Assembly: GCF_029081005.1 (NCBI RefSeq)
Contig: NZ_JAJQTQ010000002.1
Coordinates: 186,001 to 250,000 of the forward strand
Direction of reading: 5' to 3'
Length of the DNA stretch: 64,000 nt
DNA from: Halomonas elongata
GTDB taxonomy: Bacteria > Pseudomonadota > Gammaproteobacteria > Pseudomonadales > Halomonadaceae
Shown: positions 26,302 to 35,089 of the stretch, piece after piece
Position numbering within the stretch: position 1 is the stretch's first letter
Layout: the number at the start of each line of letters is the position of its first letter
Notes under the pieces: generated by a model
Database searches by the model: none
What the model saw: the letters and a program-made list of their open reading frames with translations, nothing else
Told to the model about the DNA's origin: nothing
Program-made: the position numbers and the translations under genes

Positions 26302-26501
26302 GATCGTGTCTCCTCTTCCTCTGTCTGGTCTGTGCCGAAATGACATCACGCGATGTCGTGCTTTTCGGATCGTGTTGCTCAGGTATAGCGCCTTGGCGGG
26401 AGGCCTTCCCGAGAAGTCGATGAGAATTCCATGAGAAATGCCATGAGTGGTGGCGCTGATGCCTTGCTAGGCTGACAGGACACGGCACACGGGATGAAAC
26501 G

Positions 26502-28493
26502 ATGGCAGGCCTGACACGATCCACCCCGGGGCCTTCGGATGCGTTGGTCGGCCGGGAAGTGGAGTCAGAGCGATTGATGACTCTGCTCGACGCGACGGGG
26601 CCCACGATGATGTGGGTGCATGGCGTTGCGGGCATCGGCAAGAGCATGCTGCTTAGTCACTTCGCTCACGTCGCCAGGCGCGTCGGTGCCCGCTGCCTGT
26701 GCCTGGATGGCCGGGAAATCGAACCCACGCCGGAGGGGTTCCTGACGGCTTTGGGCGAGGCGGCACAGATCGAGCTCGATGCGCCGAGCCACCTGGCCCA
26801 CCTGACGCGAGGGCAGGAAGGCACACCACTGATCATCAGCGTGGATGCCATCGAATCGCTTCGCCTGTTGGAAACATGGCTGCGCACCACGCTGATGCCG
26901 CAGTTGCCCGAGGGCGTGCGGTTGCTGTTCAGCGGGCGTCATCGGCTGGCAACGGGGTGGTTCGGTGGCCCTTCGGGGCGCGAGCTGCGATCGATGCCAC
27001 TGGGTCCCCTGACGATGTCCGAGGCGGTTCGATGGCTGGAATGCCTGGGATTCTCCGAGCCGCAGGCGAGGGGGCTGAACAGGCGGTTGCACGGTCATCC
27101 GCTGGCGATCCAGCTGGCTGCCGCCACCTTGCCTGCGCATCCGGACTTCCGGCTTCCCGATGCCTCCCTGCAGCACATCATGGATGAGCTCTCCGATCTT
27201 TACCTGGCGGATCACCCGGATCCGTTCCAGCGACAGTTACTGGAGGCGACCAGTGTGGTTCGCCGCGTTACCGAACCGCTGCTGCAGGCGATGTTTCCCG
27301 AGGCCTCACCCGCCGATGCCTATGTTCGATTGCGCGCACTCGATTTTGTCGAGGCCCTGCCGGATGGGCTGAGTCTGCATGAGATGGTTCGCGAGGCACT
27401 CGGCAGGAGCCTGCTCGCACGTGATCCGCAGCGACACGCCGACTATCGTCGTCGGGCATGGCAGGCGCTGGTGGCGCAGACGAGCGGTTCCGGGCGTCGC
27501 GAACTCTGGCGTTGCACCGCCGATCTGCTCTACCTGGTCGAGAATCCCGTCGTGCGGGAGGCCTTCTTTCCGACCGATCATCCCGAGCTGGTGGTGGAGC
27601 CGGTCCAGCCTTCGGATACCGCCAGCGTGCGGGATATCGTCGATCGGTATGAGGGCCCCGAAGGCGCGCACGCCTTGTGGCGGTGGTGGCAGACCATGCC
27701 CGAGGCCTTCTGGGTGGTGCGCGATGCCAGTGGCGAGTGCCAGGGCGTATGTTGTCGCTTCGACCCGCGGCAGGCACCCCCCGAATGCCTGGCCGAAGAT
27801 CCTGTCACGGCCGCCTGGTGCGATGCGCTGAAGGAATGTCCGGTACCCGAAGGGCAGCGGGTGCTGTTTATTCGTCGCTGGCTGGGGCGCGACGACGGTG
27901 AACGGCCCGGCGAGGTCCAGGCCGCCTGCTGGCTGGCCCTAAAGGGGGATTACATGGCAATGCGACCGGCGCTGCGTCGCGTCTATCTGGTGCTCGCCGA
28001 TCTATCCCCCTATGCGGCGGTTGCCGAAACGCTGGGCTTTCAGCCACTGCCGCACCATCGCGTGACCCTGGATGGACGCGAGCACACCACCGCGGTGCTC
28101 GATTTCGGGCCGCGTTCGGTGGATGGCTGGCTGGCGCGGTTGGCGGCCGCGGAACTGGGATTGCAGGGCGGTGATGATTGGCTGGATCGACAGGCGCACG
28201 AACTGGTCCGTCAGGATCGACGCATCGCCCTGACGCCCCTGGAGTTCGGGGTCCTTGCTTACCTCGTGGATCGCGCAGGCGAGGCGGTAGACCGCGAGCA
28301 ACTGCTGAAAGAGGTCTGGGGGAGTCGTTACATGGGCTGGAGCAACAAGGTGGATGCCGTGGTGGTGGGGCTGCGACGCAAGCTGGGCGAGGAGGCGGGG
28401 TGTATCGAGACGGTGGCCGGAGTCGGTTATCGTTATCGGCGACGTGCCGACAACGCATCATCGCAAGGGCCCATCCAGGGAGATGCCGATTGA
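26502..28493 (+). CDS. Multidomain ATPase / winged-helix transcriptional regulator
   Basis: A 663-residue protein. An AAA/STAND-type NTPase has P-loop GVAGIGKS at 41-48 and an SVDAIESL Walker B-like stretch near 113. A helical region follows (about 220-365). The segment at about 370-540 looks like a GNAT-type acetyltransferase fold (VEPVQPSDTASVRDI, then AETLGFQPLPH). A C-terminal OmpR-like winged helix lies at about 567-650. It is divergent from the DUF1326-DUF2182 operon with 200 bp between them and is its likely regulator. Signal and DNA site are unknown. Confidence 0.82.
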   Translation: MAGLTRSTPGPSDALVGREVESERLMTLLDATGPTMMWVHGVAGIGKSMLLSHFAHVARRVGARCLCLDGREIEPTPEGFLTALGEAAQIELDAPSHLAHLTRGQEGTPLIISVDAIESLRLLETWLRTTLMPQLPEGVRLLFSGRHRLATGWFGGPSGRELRSMPLGPLTMSEAVRWLECLGFSEPQARGLNRRLHGHPLAIQLAAATLPAHPDFRLPDASLQHIMDELSDLYLADHPDPFQRQLLEATSVVRRVTEPLLQAMFPEASPADAYVRLRALDFVEALPDGLSLHEMVREALGRSLLARDPQRHADYRRRAWQALVAQTSGSGRRELWRCTADLLYLVENPVVREAFFPTDHPELVVEPVQPSDTASVRDIVDRYEGPEGAHALWRWWQTMPEAFWVVRDASGECQGVCCRFDPRQAPPECLAEDPVTAAWCDALKECPVPEGQRVLFIRRWLGRDDGERPGEVQAACWLALKGDYMAMRPALRRVYLVLADLSPYAAVAETLGFQPLPHHRVTLDGREHTTAVLDFGPRSVDGWLARLAAAELGLQGGDDWLDRQAHELVRQDRRIALTPLEFGVLAYLVDRAGEAVDREQLLKEVWGSRYMGWSNKVDAVVVGLRRKLGEEAGCIETVAGVGYRYRRRADNASSQGPIQGDAD

Positions 28494-28574
28494 ACTTCAG
28501 CGTATGACGACGACTCGCGACACGGATAGCCCCCAGTCGTATACTACGTCCCCCATTTCCCCGACGAGCCGCCC

Positions 28575-29129
28575 ATGACCCACCGTGCCGATCCCCTAGC
28601 CGCTACCCGTTCCTGGGTCGAGTCCTTCGTGGTCGGCCGCGAGGTCTGTCCCTTCGCGGGACGTGAAGTCGCCCGCGACAGCATTCGCTATGTGACGGTA
28701 GCTACCGTGGAACTGCAGGACGCCCTGCTGCGGCTGATGGAAGAATGCTGGCATCTCGATGCGCACCCGGAAACCGAGACGACCCTGCTGATACTGAGTG
28801 AAGGGCTGTCGGACTTCGATGATTACCTGGATGCACTGGGCCTGGCCGAGGCGCTGCTGGTGGAGCAGGGATACGAGGGGACCTATCAGCTGGCGAGCTT
28901 TCATCCGGAGTATCAGTTCGAGGGCGAGGTCGAGGATGCGCCGCGCAACTTCACCAATCGGTCGCCCTGGCCGATGTGGCATCTGATCCGCGAGGCCGGG
29001 CTCGAGCGTGCCCTGGCCCATTACCCTGATCCCGAGGCCATTCCCGCGCGTAACGCGGTCCGAATGCAGGCGCTGGGCGCCGAGCGGTTGGCCGCCTCCC
29101 TGGCGGCGTTACGCGGTATCGGGCGATAA
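28575..29129 (+). CDS. DUF1415 domain protein
   Basis: A 184-residue soluble protein matching the DUF1415 family along its length: CPFAGREV near residue 26, TLLILSEGLSDFDDYL, YQLASFHPEYQFEG and NRSPWPMWHLIREA. The conserved Cys, His and Asn/Arg suggest an enzyme, but none is known. Its TAA stop lies within the 4-bp ATAA duplication flanking the MITE-like element, so the insertion left the coding sequence intact. Confidence 0.9.
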   Translation: MTHRADPLAATRSWVESFVVGREVCPFAGREVARDSIRYVTVATVELQDALLRLMEECWHLDAHPETETTLLILSEGLSDFDDYLDALGLAEALLVEQGYEGTYQLASFHPEYQFEGEVEDAPRNFTNRSPWPMWHLIREAGLERALAHYPDPEAIPARNAVRMQALGAERLAASLAALRGIGR

Positions 29130-29337
29130 GGAAACACTGCACAAATGACTGCGCGAACAAAGCACTATGTTGCGTGGTGCTCGGAATCCTCACCTATATC
29201 CTATAGGCTCCGGTTGACTCGAAACCCCCGGTTTCTCGCCCCTTCGGGGCCATCCTTCGGATGTTTGTCGCTCCGCTCGGTGCTGCGCTCCATGCGCCTT
29301 GTGCTTTGCCCCGCTCGCCGATTTGTGCAGCGCTTCC
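29130..29337. mobile_element. MITE-like element, 208 bp, with imperfect terminal inverted repeats
   Basis: The ends are GGAAACACTGCACAAAT (29130-29146) and, on the other strand, GGAAGCGCTGCACAAAT (29321-29337), which match at 15 of 17 positions. The flanks show a direct ATAA duplication at 29126-29129 and 29338-29341. No transposase is encoded; the interior has short inverted repeats only. The size and ends suggest a non-autonomous element moved by an IS transposase in trans, perhaps IS5-like given the GGAA ends and 4-bp duplication. Confidence 0.65.
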
Positions 29338-29364
29338 ATAATCTCACGAGAGTGAGCAGGTTGC

Positions 29365-30840
29365 TTATGCCAGAGCCAGCCAGGTGTCGCTGAGCCAGCG
29401 TCCGCCGTGTGCGATCTCGGCCTCCGTGGCGCCGGCATAGCCGAGTACCAGCCCCGGCTGGCCGGGGGCGCGCAGGTAATAGCCGGAAAGTGGCGATAGC
29501 CGCAGATTCGCCTCCTTTCCCCGCCGGAGGATCTCGCGTTCCAGTTCATGGCTTGCCAGGTAGGCAACCAGATGCATCCCCGCGTGGCCGGACGAGAGTT
29601 CGAGCCCGCGGGCAACCGCCGGGGCCAGGGCGCGGCGCAGAGCCGCCTGTCGATGACGATAGCATTTGCGCATGCGCGCCACGTGGCGCGAGAAATGGCC
29701 TTCGTCGATGAAGTCGGCCAGCGCCGACTGGGTCACGTACTGTCCTTCCCGGTGCAGGCGAGCATTGACGCGCTGGAAGGCCGCCACCAGCGACGGCGGC
29801 AAGACCAGGTAGCCCAGTCGTAGCCCCGGGTAGAGGACCTTGCTGAAGGTGCCGACATAGATCACCGGGGCGTTGTCCATCAGCCCCTGGAGCGAGGCGA
29901 TCGGTGCGCTGGTGTAGCGAAACTCGCTGTCGTAGTCGTCCTCGATGATCCAGGCGCCATGTCGCCGGGCGAGTGCCAGCAGTGCCGTGCGGCGTGACAG
30001 TGACAGGGTCGTGCCACTGGGGTACTGGTGTGATGGCGTCACGTAGATCAGCCTGGGTGACGGCGTTCCGGCGGGAAGCGACGCGACGTTCAGGCCTTCA
30101 TCGTCTACCGCTACCGGCCGCAGTGCCAGCCCCGCCGAGGCGAAGCAGGCCTGCGCGCCGCCGTAACCCGGCTCTTCCAGCCAGACCTCATCTCCGACAT
30201 CGGCGAGCAGCCGTGCGATCAGTTCGAAACCCTGCTGCGCGCCCTGGGTGATCAATATCTGCTCGGGTTGGCAGCGCACCGAACGCGATAGCCGCAGGTA
30301 GTCGCACAGCGCCTCGCGCAGTGCACTCACGCCGCCTTCATTCCGGTAATCGAACCAGTCGACGGGGGCCCGCTGCTGGTGGCGGCGCAGCAAGCGTTGC
30401 CAGCGCTCGCGGGGGAAGCGATCCAGCGCCGGTACGCCCGGTGCGAAGGCGGTATGACGGGCGCTCGGAGGCGTCGTGAAATCGAGAAGGCGTTCGCCGC
30501 GACGCGAGAGCGTTACGGGCGACATCGCCTGGACGTCGAGGCGCTCCCGGGGCCCCCACTGCCAGTCGGCAACGAAGACGCCGGCACCGGGACGCGATAC
30601 CAGGAACCCCTCGGCGATGAGCCGGTCGACCGCGCCCAGCACGGTGTTGCGCCCGATACCCAGTTCGCTTGCCAGCTGCCGGGACGAGGGCAGGGCGCTT
30701 CCCGAGGTGAGCTGGCCCTGCTGGATGCCGTCGCGCAGGGTGTCGTAAAGGCGCTGGCCGAGGGTGCGGGCGTCCGGCTCGGCCAGTTGAAGGTTCAGCG
30801 CCTCCTGAATCCAGAGTCGATGGGCATTCGGATCAGCCAC
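29365..30840 (-). CDS. MocR/PdxR-type regulator (GntR winged helix fused to aminotransferase domain)
   Basis: About 491 residues. A GntR-type winged helix is at roughly 20-85 (LYDTLRDGI, SSRQLASELGIGRNTV). A fold-type I aminotransferase domain follows, with the PLP lysine in YVGTFSKVLYPGLRLGY. Such proteins sense PLP or amino compounds and control a divergent gene, here the acetyltransferase operon. GTG at 30840 is chosen because GAGG lies just upstream and homology begins there; an ATG at 30885 or TTG at 30918 would extend the protein. Confidence 0.87.
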   Translation of the reverse strand: MADPNAHRLWIQEALNLQLAEPDARTLGQRLYDTLRDGIQQGQLTSGSALPSSRQLASELGIGRNTVLGAVDRLIAEGFLVSRPGAGVFVADWQWGPRERLDVQAMSPVTLSRRGERLLDFTTPPSARHTAFAPGVPALDRFPRERWQRLLRRHQQRAPVDWFDYRNEGGVSALREALCDYLRLSRSVRCQPEQILITQGAQQGFELIARLLADVGDEVWLEEPGYGGAQACFASAGLALRPVAVDDEGLNVASLPAGTPSPRLIYVTPSHQYPSGTTLSLSRRTALLALARRHGAWIIEDDYDSEFRYTSAPIASLQGLMDNAPVIYVGTFSKVLYPGLRLGYLVLPPSLVAAFQRVNARLHREGQYVTQSALADFIDEGHFSRHVARMRKCYRHRQAALRRALAPAVARGLELSSGHAGMHLVAYLASHELEREILRRGKEANLRLSPLSGYYLRAPGQPGLVLGYAGATEAEIAHGGRWLSDTWLALA

Positions 30841-30932
30841 TGGTTCCTCGTATATCGGCAGAATTGGTTCTTCTTGGGGGACCATTATGTCGACAGACTG
30901 GCGATTCGTCACATCCAAAGGTGAGCCTTGTC

Positions 30933-31379
30933 ATGATCTCGATTGTCCGTGCCACTCATGAACGACTCGACGACCTCATCCCCCTGGTCGACGGCTATCG
31001 CCGGTTCTATCGTCAGCCCAGCGACCCCGATGGCGCTCGACGTTTCATGGAAGCGCGTTTCGATAAGGGCGATGCCTACGTGCTGCTGGCTCTCGATGAT
31101 GACCGCCAGGCCGTCGGTTTCGCGCAACTCTTTCCGGTACCTTCCACGACCAGCCTGGCATCGCGCTGGATCCTCAACGACCTGTTCGTCATGCCCGACG
31201 CACGCCGTCAGGGCGCCGGAAGCGCCTTGCTGGAAGCGGCCCGGGAACTGGCCCGTACGCGAGGCGTTCCGCAACTGATGCTGCGTACCCAGGTCGAGAA
31301 CGCGACGGCCAAGGCCCGCTACCATGCGCTTGGCTGGCAGCGCGACGAGGCGTTCGATACCTACCTGATGGCGGTGTGA
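30933..31379 (+). CDS. GNAT-family N-acetyltransferase
   Basis: A 148-residue acetyltransferase. The acetyl-CoA loop is seen in LNDLFVMPDARRQGAGSALLEAAR (about 88-110), followed by LMLRTQVENATAKARYHALGW. Small GNATs next to MocR regulators commonly acetylate amines or polyamines; the substrate here is unknown. It is divergent from the MocR gene and begins an operon with a second GNAT (12-bp gap) and a PaiB-type protein. Confidence 0.9.
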   Translation: MISIVRATHERLDDLIPLVDGYRRFYRQPSDPDGARRFMEARFDKGDAYVLLALDDDRQAVGFAQLFPVPSTTSLASRWILNDLFVMPDARRQGAGSALLEAARELARTRGVPQLMLRTQVENATAKARYHALGWQRDEAFDTYLMAV

Positions 31380-31391
31380 GGGGAATGTCTC

Positions 31392-32147
31392 ATGACCCAA
31401 GTCTATAACGCATACGGTCAGCCGGTCGGCCCCGATATCGGTCACTGGCAACCCCCGTCAGGGCTCGATGCCGAGGACCTGGAGGGGCGATTCTGTCGGC
31501 TGACGCCGCTGGATGCCAAGCGCCATGCCGACGCCCTGTGGCAGGCGTGGCAGGAGCCGGATCCCGAGATCGAGAACGATGCCGAAGGACGTGCCCGCTG
31601 GACCTATCTCGGTGGTCGCCCCTTCGACGACGAGGCCGGCTGCCGAGCCTGGCTGGCGTACATGAGCGCGGAGCGGGACCTGCTGTGTTACGCCGTGGTC
31701 GATCCCGTCGACGGGCAGGCGGCCGGCATGGCGGCGTATCTCAATATCGTGCCGGCGGATGGACGGATCGAGATCGGCCATCTCAGCTTCTCGCCCCGCA
31801 TGGCGAGAACTCCGATGTCCAGCGAGGCGTTGATGGTGATGATGGCCCATGCCTTCGACCAGGGTTACCGGCGTCTCGAATGGAAGTGCGATGCCCTGAA
31901 CGCTCCTTCACGCCGCGCCGCCGAGCGGCTGGGTTTCCGCTTCGAGGGCGTCTTTCGCCAGCATCGGATCGTGGCCGGGCGCAACCGGGATACCGCCTGG
32001 TTCTCGATATTGGATGATGAGTGGCCGGCGATTCGCGAGTGTCACCGCCGCTGGCTGGCTCCCGAGAACTTCGATGCGACGGGTCGCCAGTATCGGTCGC
32101 TGTCGTCGATGACCGCTGTCCTGCCACCCGACACCTCCCGACCTTGA
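31392..32147 (+). CDS. RimJ/RimL-type GNAT acetyltransferase
   Basis: A 251-residue protein of the RimL-like group that often reads as a GNAT family protein of the YjdJ/Ydaf type. EGRFCRLTPLDAKRHADAL opens the domain, IEIGHLSFSPRMARTPMSSEALMVMM carries the CoA-binding region, and LEWKCDALNAPSRRAAERLGF follows. It may acetylate protein N-termini or small amines. It is the second gene of the operon, followed by the FMN-binding protein after 9 bp. Confidence 0.88.
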   Translation: MTQVYNAYGQPVGPDIGHWQPPSGLDAEDLEGRFCRLTPLDAKRHADALWQAWQEPDPEIENDAEGRARWTYLGGRPFDDEAGCRAWLAYMSAERDLLCYAVVDPVDGQAAGMAAYLNIVPADGRIEIGHLSFSPRMARTPMSSEALMVMMAHAFDQGYRRLEWKCDALNAPSRRAAERLGFRFEGVFRQHRIVAGRNRDTAWFSILDDEWPAIRECHRRWLAPENFDATGRQYRSLSSMTAVLPPDTSRP

Positions 32148-32156
32148 GAGTGCACC

Positions 32157-32822
32157 ATGTATCAACCGCCCCAGTTCCGCCTCGGTCGTGCCGAATGCCA
32201 TCGGGCCATCGAGGCCGCCCCCTTCGCGACCCTGGTGACCCGGGAGGCTTCCGGTGCGCCAGATGCGGATCACTTGCCACTCTTGCTGACACCGGCAGCG
32301 GATGAGTGCTCGCCTGACAGGCTGCGTGGCCATATCGCGCGTGCCAACCCGCTTGCTCATCGTCTTGAAGGTGGCATGGACGATGTCGAGGCGCTGGCGA
32401 TCTTTCATGGTCCCCAGGCCTATATCACCCCGAGCTGGTATCCGGCCAAGCAAGCGCATGGCAAGGTGGTGCCGACCTGGAACTATCAGGTGGTGCACGT
32501 GCATGGCAGGCTGCGCCTGATCGACGATCCGTACTGGCTCCACGAGATGGTGGTGGCGCTCACCGAGCGCTTCGAAGGCGAGCGGGAGAGTCCCTGGCGG
32601 GTCAGCGATGCGCCCGACGATTATATCGCGGCGATGTGCCGTGCCATCGTCGGGGTCGAGATCACCGTCGAGCGTCTGGAGGGCAAGCGCAAGGCCAGTC
32701 AGCACAAGTCGCTGGAGGAACGCCGGGCAATTTACCAGGGATTGCGAGATGAGTACGGCCATGATGAACAGGATGCCACCTGCCTCGGTGGCATTCCGAC
32801 ATCATACTCCGCAGGCGATTAG
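32157..32822 (+). CDS. PaiB-family FMN-binding protein
   Basis: A 221-residue protein matching the PaiB (FMN_bind_2) family: MYQPPQFRL at the start, ATLVTRE, GHIARANPLAHRL, FHGPQAYITPSWYP, VPTWNYQVVHVHGRL and KASQHKSLEERRAI. In Bacillus PaiB pairs with the acetyltransferase PaiA; here it follows two GNAT genes, a similar pairing. A flavin-dependent detoxifying or regulatory role is inferred. The last 20 residues are low-complexity and overlap a GCCACC/GGTGGC hairpin. Confidence 0.9.
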   Translation: MYQPPQFRLGRAECHRAIEAAPFATLVTREASGAPDADHLPLLLTPAADECSPDRLRGHIARANPLAHRLEGGMDDVEALAIFHGPQAYITPSWYPAKQAHGKVVPTWNYQVVHVHGRLRLIDDPYWLHEMVVALTERFEGERESPWRVSDAPDDYIAAMCRAIVGVEITVERLEGKRKASQHKSLEERRAIYQGLRDEYGHDEQDATCLGGIPTSYSAGD

Positions 32823-32860
32823 CGATAATCCGCGTAAACCCTCGCTAGGGCGGGGAGCAG

Positions 32861-33745
32861 TCACACGATATCCAGTGGCTCCTTGCGCCCTGTTGCCGGA
32901 AAGGCGGCGTCGAGCCGGTCCAGGGCCTCATTGTCGAGCGTCGTCTCGAGCAGGGCGGCATTGTCGCGCACGTGCTGCGGCTGCACCGCCTTGGGAATGG
33001 CGATGACATCGCGTTTGCCATCCAGCGGGCGGATGGCCCAGGCCAGCAGCAACTGGGCCGATGTGAGGCCGCGTTCGTCGGCCAGTGCCGTGACCTCGGG
33101 ATGATCGAGCAGCCGGCGGCGCAGGCGGCCGGCCTGGGCCAGCGGACAGTAGGCCATCAAGGGCATGCCGTGATCGCGCTGCCAGGGGCGAAGGCTGTGT
33201 TCGATGCCTCGCGAACCGAGGTGGTAGAGCACCTGGTTGACGGCGCAGTCGCTACCGCCCGGCGTGGCACTCAGCGCCTGCATGTCGTCGATGTCGAAGT
33301 TGGAGACACCGAAACGGCGAATCTTGCCGGCTTCTCGCAACCGTTCGAAGGCGTCCAGGGTCTCGTCCAGCGGAATGCCTCCGGGCCAGTGCAGCAGGTA
33401 GAGGTCCAGGTGGTCGGTACCCAGGCGTTGCAGGCTGCGTTCGCAGGCCGCGATGGCGCTGTCGCGCCCGGCGTTCCAGGGATAGACCTTGGAGACCAGG
33501 AAGGCATCGTCCCGGCGGCCGTGGAGCGCCTCGCCGACTACTTCCTCGGCACCGCCGTCGCCGTACATTTCGGCGGTGTCGATCAGCGTCTGGCCGAGAT
33601 CCAGTCCCTGCCGGAGCGCACGCACTTCGTCGGCGCGAGGGGCCAGGCCTTCCCCCATGAACCAGGTGCCTTGTCCGATGGCGGGTAGCTCGATAGCGGG
33701 TTCATGGGGAGTAGCGGCGAGGGTGATGCGGGGGGAAGTCGTCAT
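32861..33745 (-). CDS. Aldo/keto reductase
   Basis: A 294-residue NADPH-dependent reductase. The Asp/Tyr pair lies in LIDTAEMYGDGGAEEVVGEAL, the Lys in LVSKVYPWN and the His in DLYLLHWPGG. VSNFDIDDM and an IPKAVQPQHVRDN cofactor segment are present. It resembles E. coli YeaE (methylglyoxal reductase group), but the substrate is not certain. ATG at 33745 has an AGAGGA site; an in-frame extension upstream lacks homology. It converges with the PaiB-type gene. Confidence 0.91.
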   Translation of the reverse strand: MTTSPRITLAATPHEPAIELPAIGQGTWFMGEGLAPRADEVRALRQGLDLGQTLIDTAEMYGDGGAEEVVGEALHGRRDDAFLVSKVYPWNAGRDSAIAACERSLQRLGTDHLDLYLLHWPGGIPLDETLDAFERLREAGKIRRFGVSNFDIDDMQALSATPGGSDCAVNQVLYHLGSRGIEHSLRPWQRDHGMPLMAYCPLAQAGRLRRRLLDHPEVTALADERGLTSAQLLLAWAIRPLDGKRDVIAIPKAVQPQHVRDNAALLETTLDNEALDRLDAAFPATGRKEPLDIV

Positions 33746-33914
33746 GGCGCATCCTCTTGGCGGTTGTATCCAACTGTAGTTTTGGAAGTATTTTCCATAT
33801 ATTCTGGTTGCAGGCCGTTCGGGATGCAACGGGCCTTGTGTCTCGGGACGGTCATCCCCATGTTCTATGGTGTAGAAGCAATGCTGCGACCAACCTAAAT
33901 TTCGAGGAGTCGAG

Positions 33915-34346
33915 ATGAGCATCAAGAAGAACGGAAGCGCCGTCTGGCAGGGCGGTATCAAGGATGGCCAGGGTACGGTGTCCACCCAGAGTGGCGTGCT
34001 CGATGAGGTGTCCTACAGTTTCGCCAAGCGCTTCGAAGGCGAGAGCGGTTCCAACCCCGAGGAACTGATCGGGGCCGCTCATGCCAGCTGTTATTCGATG
34101 GCGTTGTCGCTGATCCTCGGCGAGGCCGGTTATACCCCGGAGCGTATCGCCACGCAGGCGACGGTTTCTCTGGAAGAGGATTCGAGCGGCTTCAGCATCA
34201 ACAAGATTCATCTGGAGACCCGTGCCAGCATCCCCGGTGCCGATGAGGCGGCCTTCGAGGACGCCGCGAACAAGGCCAAGGAAGGGTGCCCGGTATCCAA
34301 GCTGTTCAATGCCGAGATCAGCCTGGACGCCAAACTGGAAGGCTGA
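33915..34346 (+). CDS. osmC: OsmC-family peroxiredoxin
   Basis: A 143-residue thiol peroxidase that reduces organic hydroperoxides. The two redox cysteines lie in AAHASCYSMAL (about residue 60) and KEGCPVSKLF (about 125). SGSNPEELIGAA is the family motif. The gene is alone, with a GAGG ribosome site, 169 bp from the divergent aldo/keto reductase; the close pairing suggests stress-linked detoxification. A strong terminator follows. Confidence 0.94.
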   Translation: MSIKKNGSAVWQGGIKDGQGTVSTQSGVLDEVSYSFAKRFEGESGSNPEELIGAAHASCYSMALSLILGEAGYTPERIATQATVSLEEDSSGFSINKIHLETRASIPGADEAAFEDAANKAKEGCPVSKLFNAEISLDAKLEG

Positions 34347-34374
34347 CGCCGATAATGACGTAGCGCCGTCTTGT

Positions 34375-34406
34375 TCGAGAGGCCGCCCGACCGGGCGGCC
34401 TCTCGA
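34375..34406. terminator. Bidirectional terminator between osmC and the amidotransferase gene
   Basis: Perfect 14-bp arms (TCGAGAGGCCGCCC and its complement) around the loop GACC lie between two convergent genes. A short T-rich stretch (TCTTGTTC) precedes the hairpin, and CGTTCT follows. Confidence 0.7.
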
Positions 34407-34420
34407 CGTTCTGGGCGGCT

Positions 34421-35089
34421 TCAGGCCCTGCGGGCGGCGTCTACCAGGGCACGGACCAGGCGTTGCTGGGGGCGGTTGAAGATCAACCACTCGGGGTGCC
34501 ACTGCACGCCGATCAGGAAGTCGTGGTGGCGGGACTCAATGCCCTGTACCAGGCCGTCGCGGTCGCGGGCGACGATCTCGATCCCCTTGCCGGTCCGTTG
34601 TACCGCCTGGTGATGGAGGCTGTTGATGCGGCACCAGGTGACCTTGAGGATCCGGTTGAGCTGGCTGTCGCCGACGATGTCCACGGTCTTGCGGGGCAGC
34701 ACGGTGCGTCGAGGCTTCAATCCCTCGTGGGTCGTGTAGATATCGGGGTCCAGGGTGCCGCCCAGGTGCACGTTGATCAGCTGGGCGCCGCGGCAGATGC
34801 CGAGCACCGGGATGCCGCCGGGAATGAAGCGTTCGAGCAGCTGCAGTTCGAGCTCGTCGCGTTCCGGGTCGACACGTACATCGAGGTGCATCTCGGCGCC
34901 GTAGAGGTGGGCCTGGATATCGTCGCCGCCGCCGATGATCAGTCCGTCGAGGTGAGTTGGCACGGGGCGTGCGGGCGAGAGTCGCAGCGGTCGTCCACCA
35001 TGACGTCGGACGGCGAACCAGTCGAACCACCAGGCGATGCGGCTCTTGCGATCCGAGGTAGTGATACCGATCAACGGGCGCTCGGCCAT
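34421..35089 (-). CDS. Gamma-glutamyl hydrolase-type glutamine amidotransferase (PuuD-like)
   Basis: A 222-residue class I glutamine amidotransferase-like peptidase. The nucleophile is in LGICRGAQLINVHLGG, and His/Glu in GVQWHPEW. PuuD relatives hydrolyse gamma-glutamyl-GABA. Here the gene starts one base inside the stop of an amidoligase gene (TGATG). The two products therefore probably form and remove a gamma-glutamyl or related amide bond. Start at 35089 by homology (MAERPLIGITTSDRK); the longer frame upstream is not homologous. Confidence 0.88.
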   Translation of the reverse strand: MAERPLIGITTSDRKSRIAWWFDWFAVRRHGGRPLRLSPARPVPTHLDGLIIGGGDDIQAHLYGAEMHLDVRVDPERDELELQLLERFIPGGIPVLGICRGAQLINVHLGGTLDPDIYTTHEGLKPRRTVLPRKTVDIVGDSQLNRILKVTWCRINSLHHQAVQRTGKGIEIVARDRDGLVQGIESRHHDFLIGVQWHPEWLIFNRPQQRLVRALVDAARRA

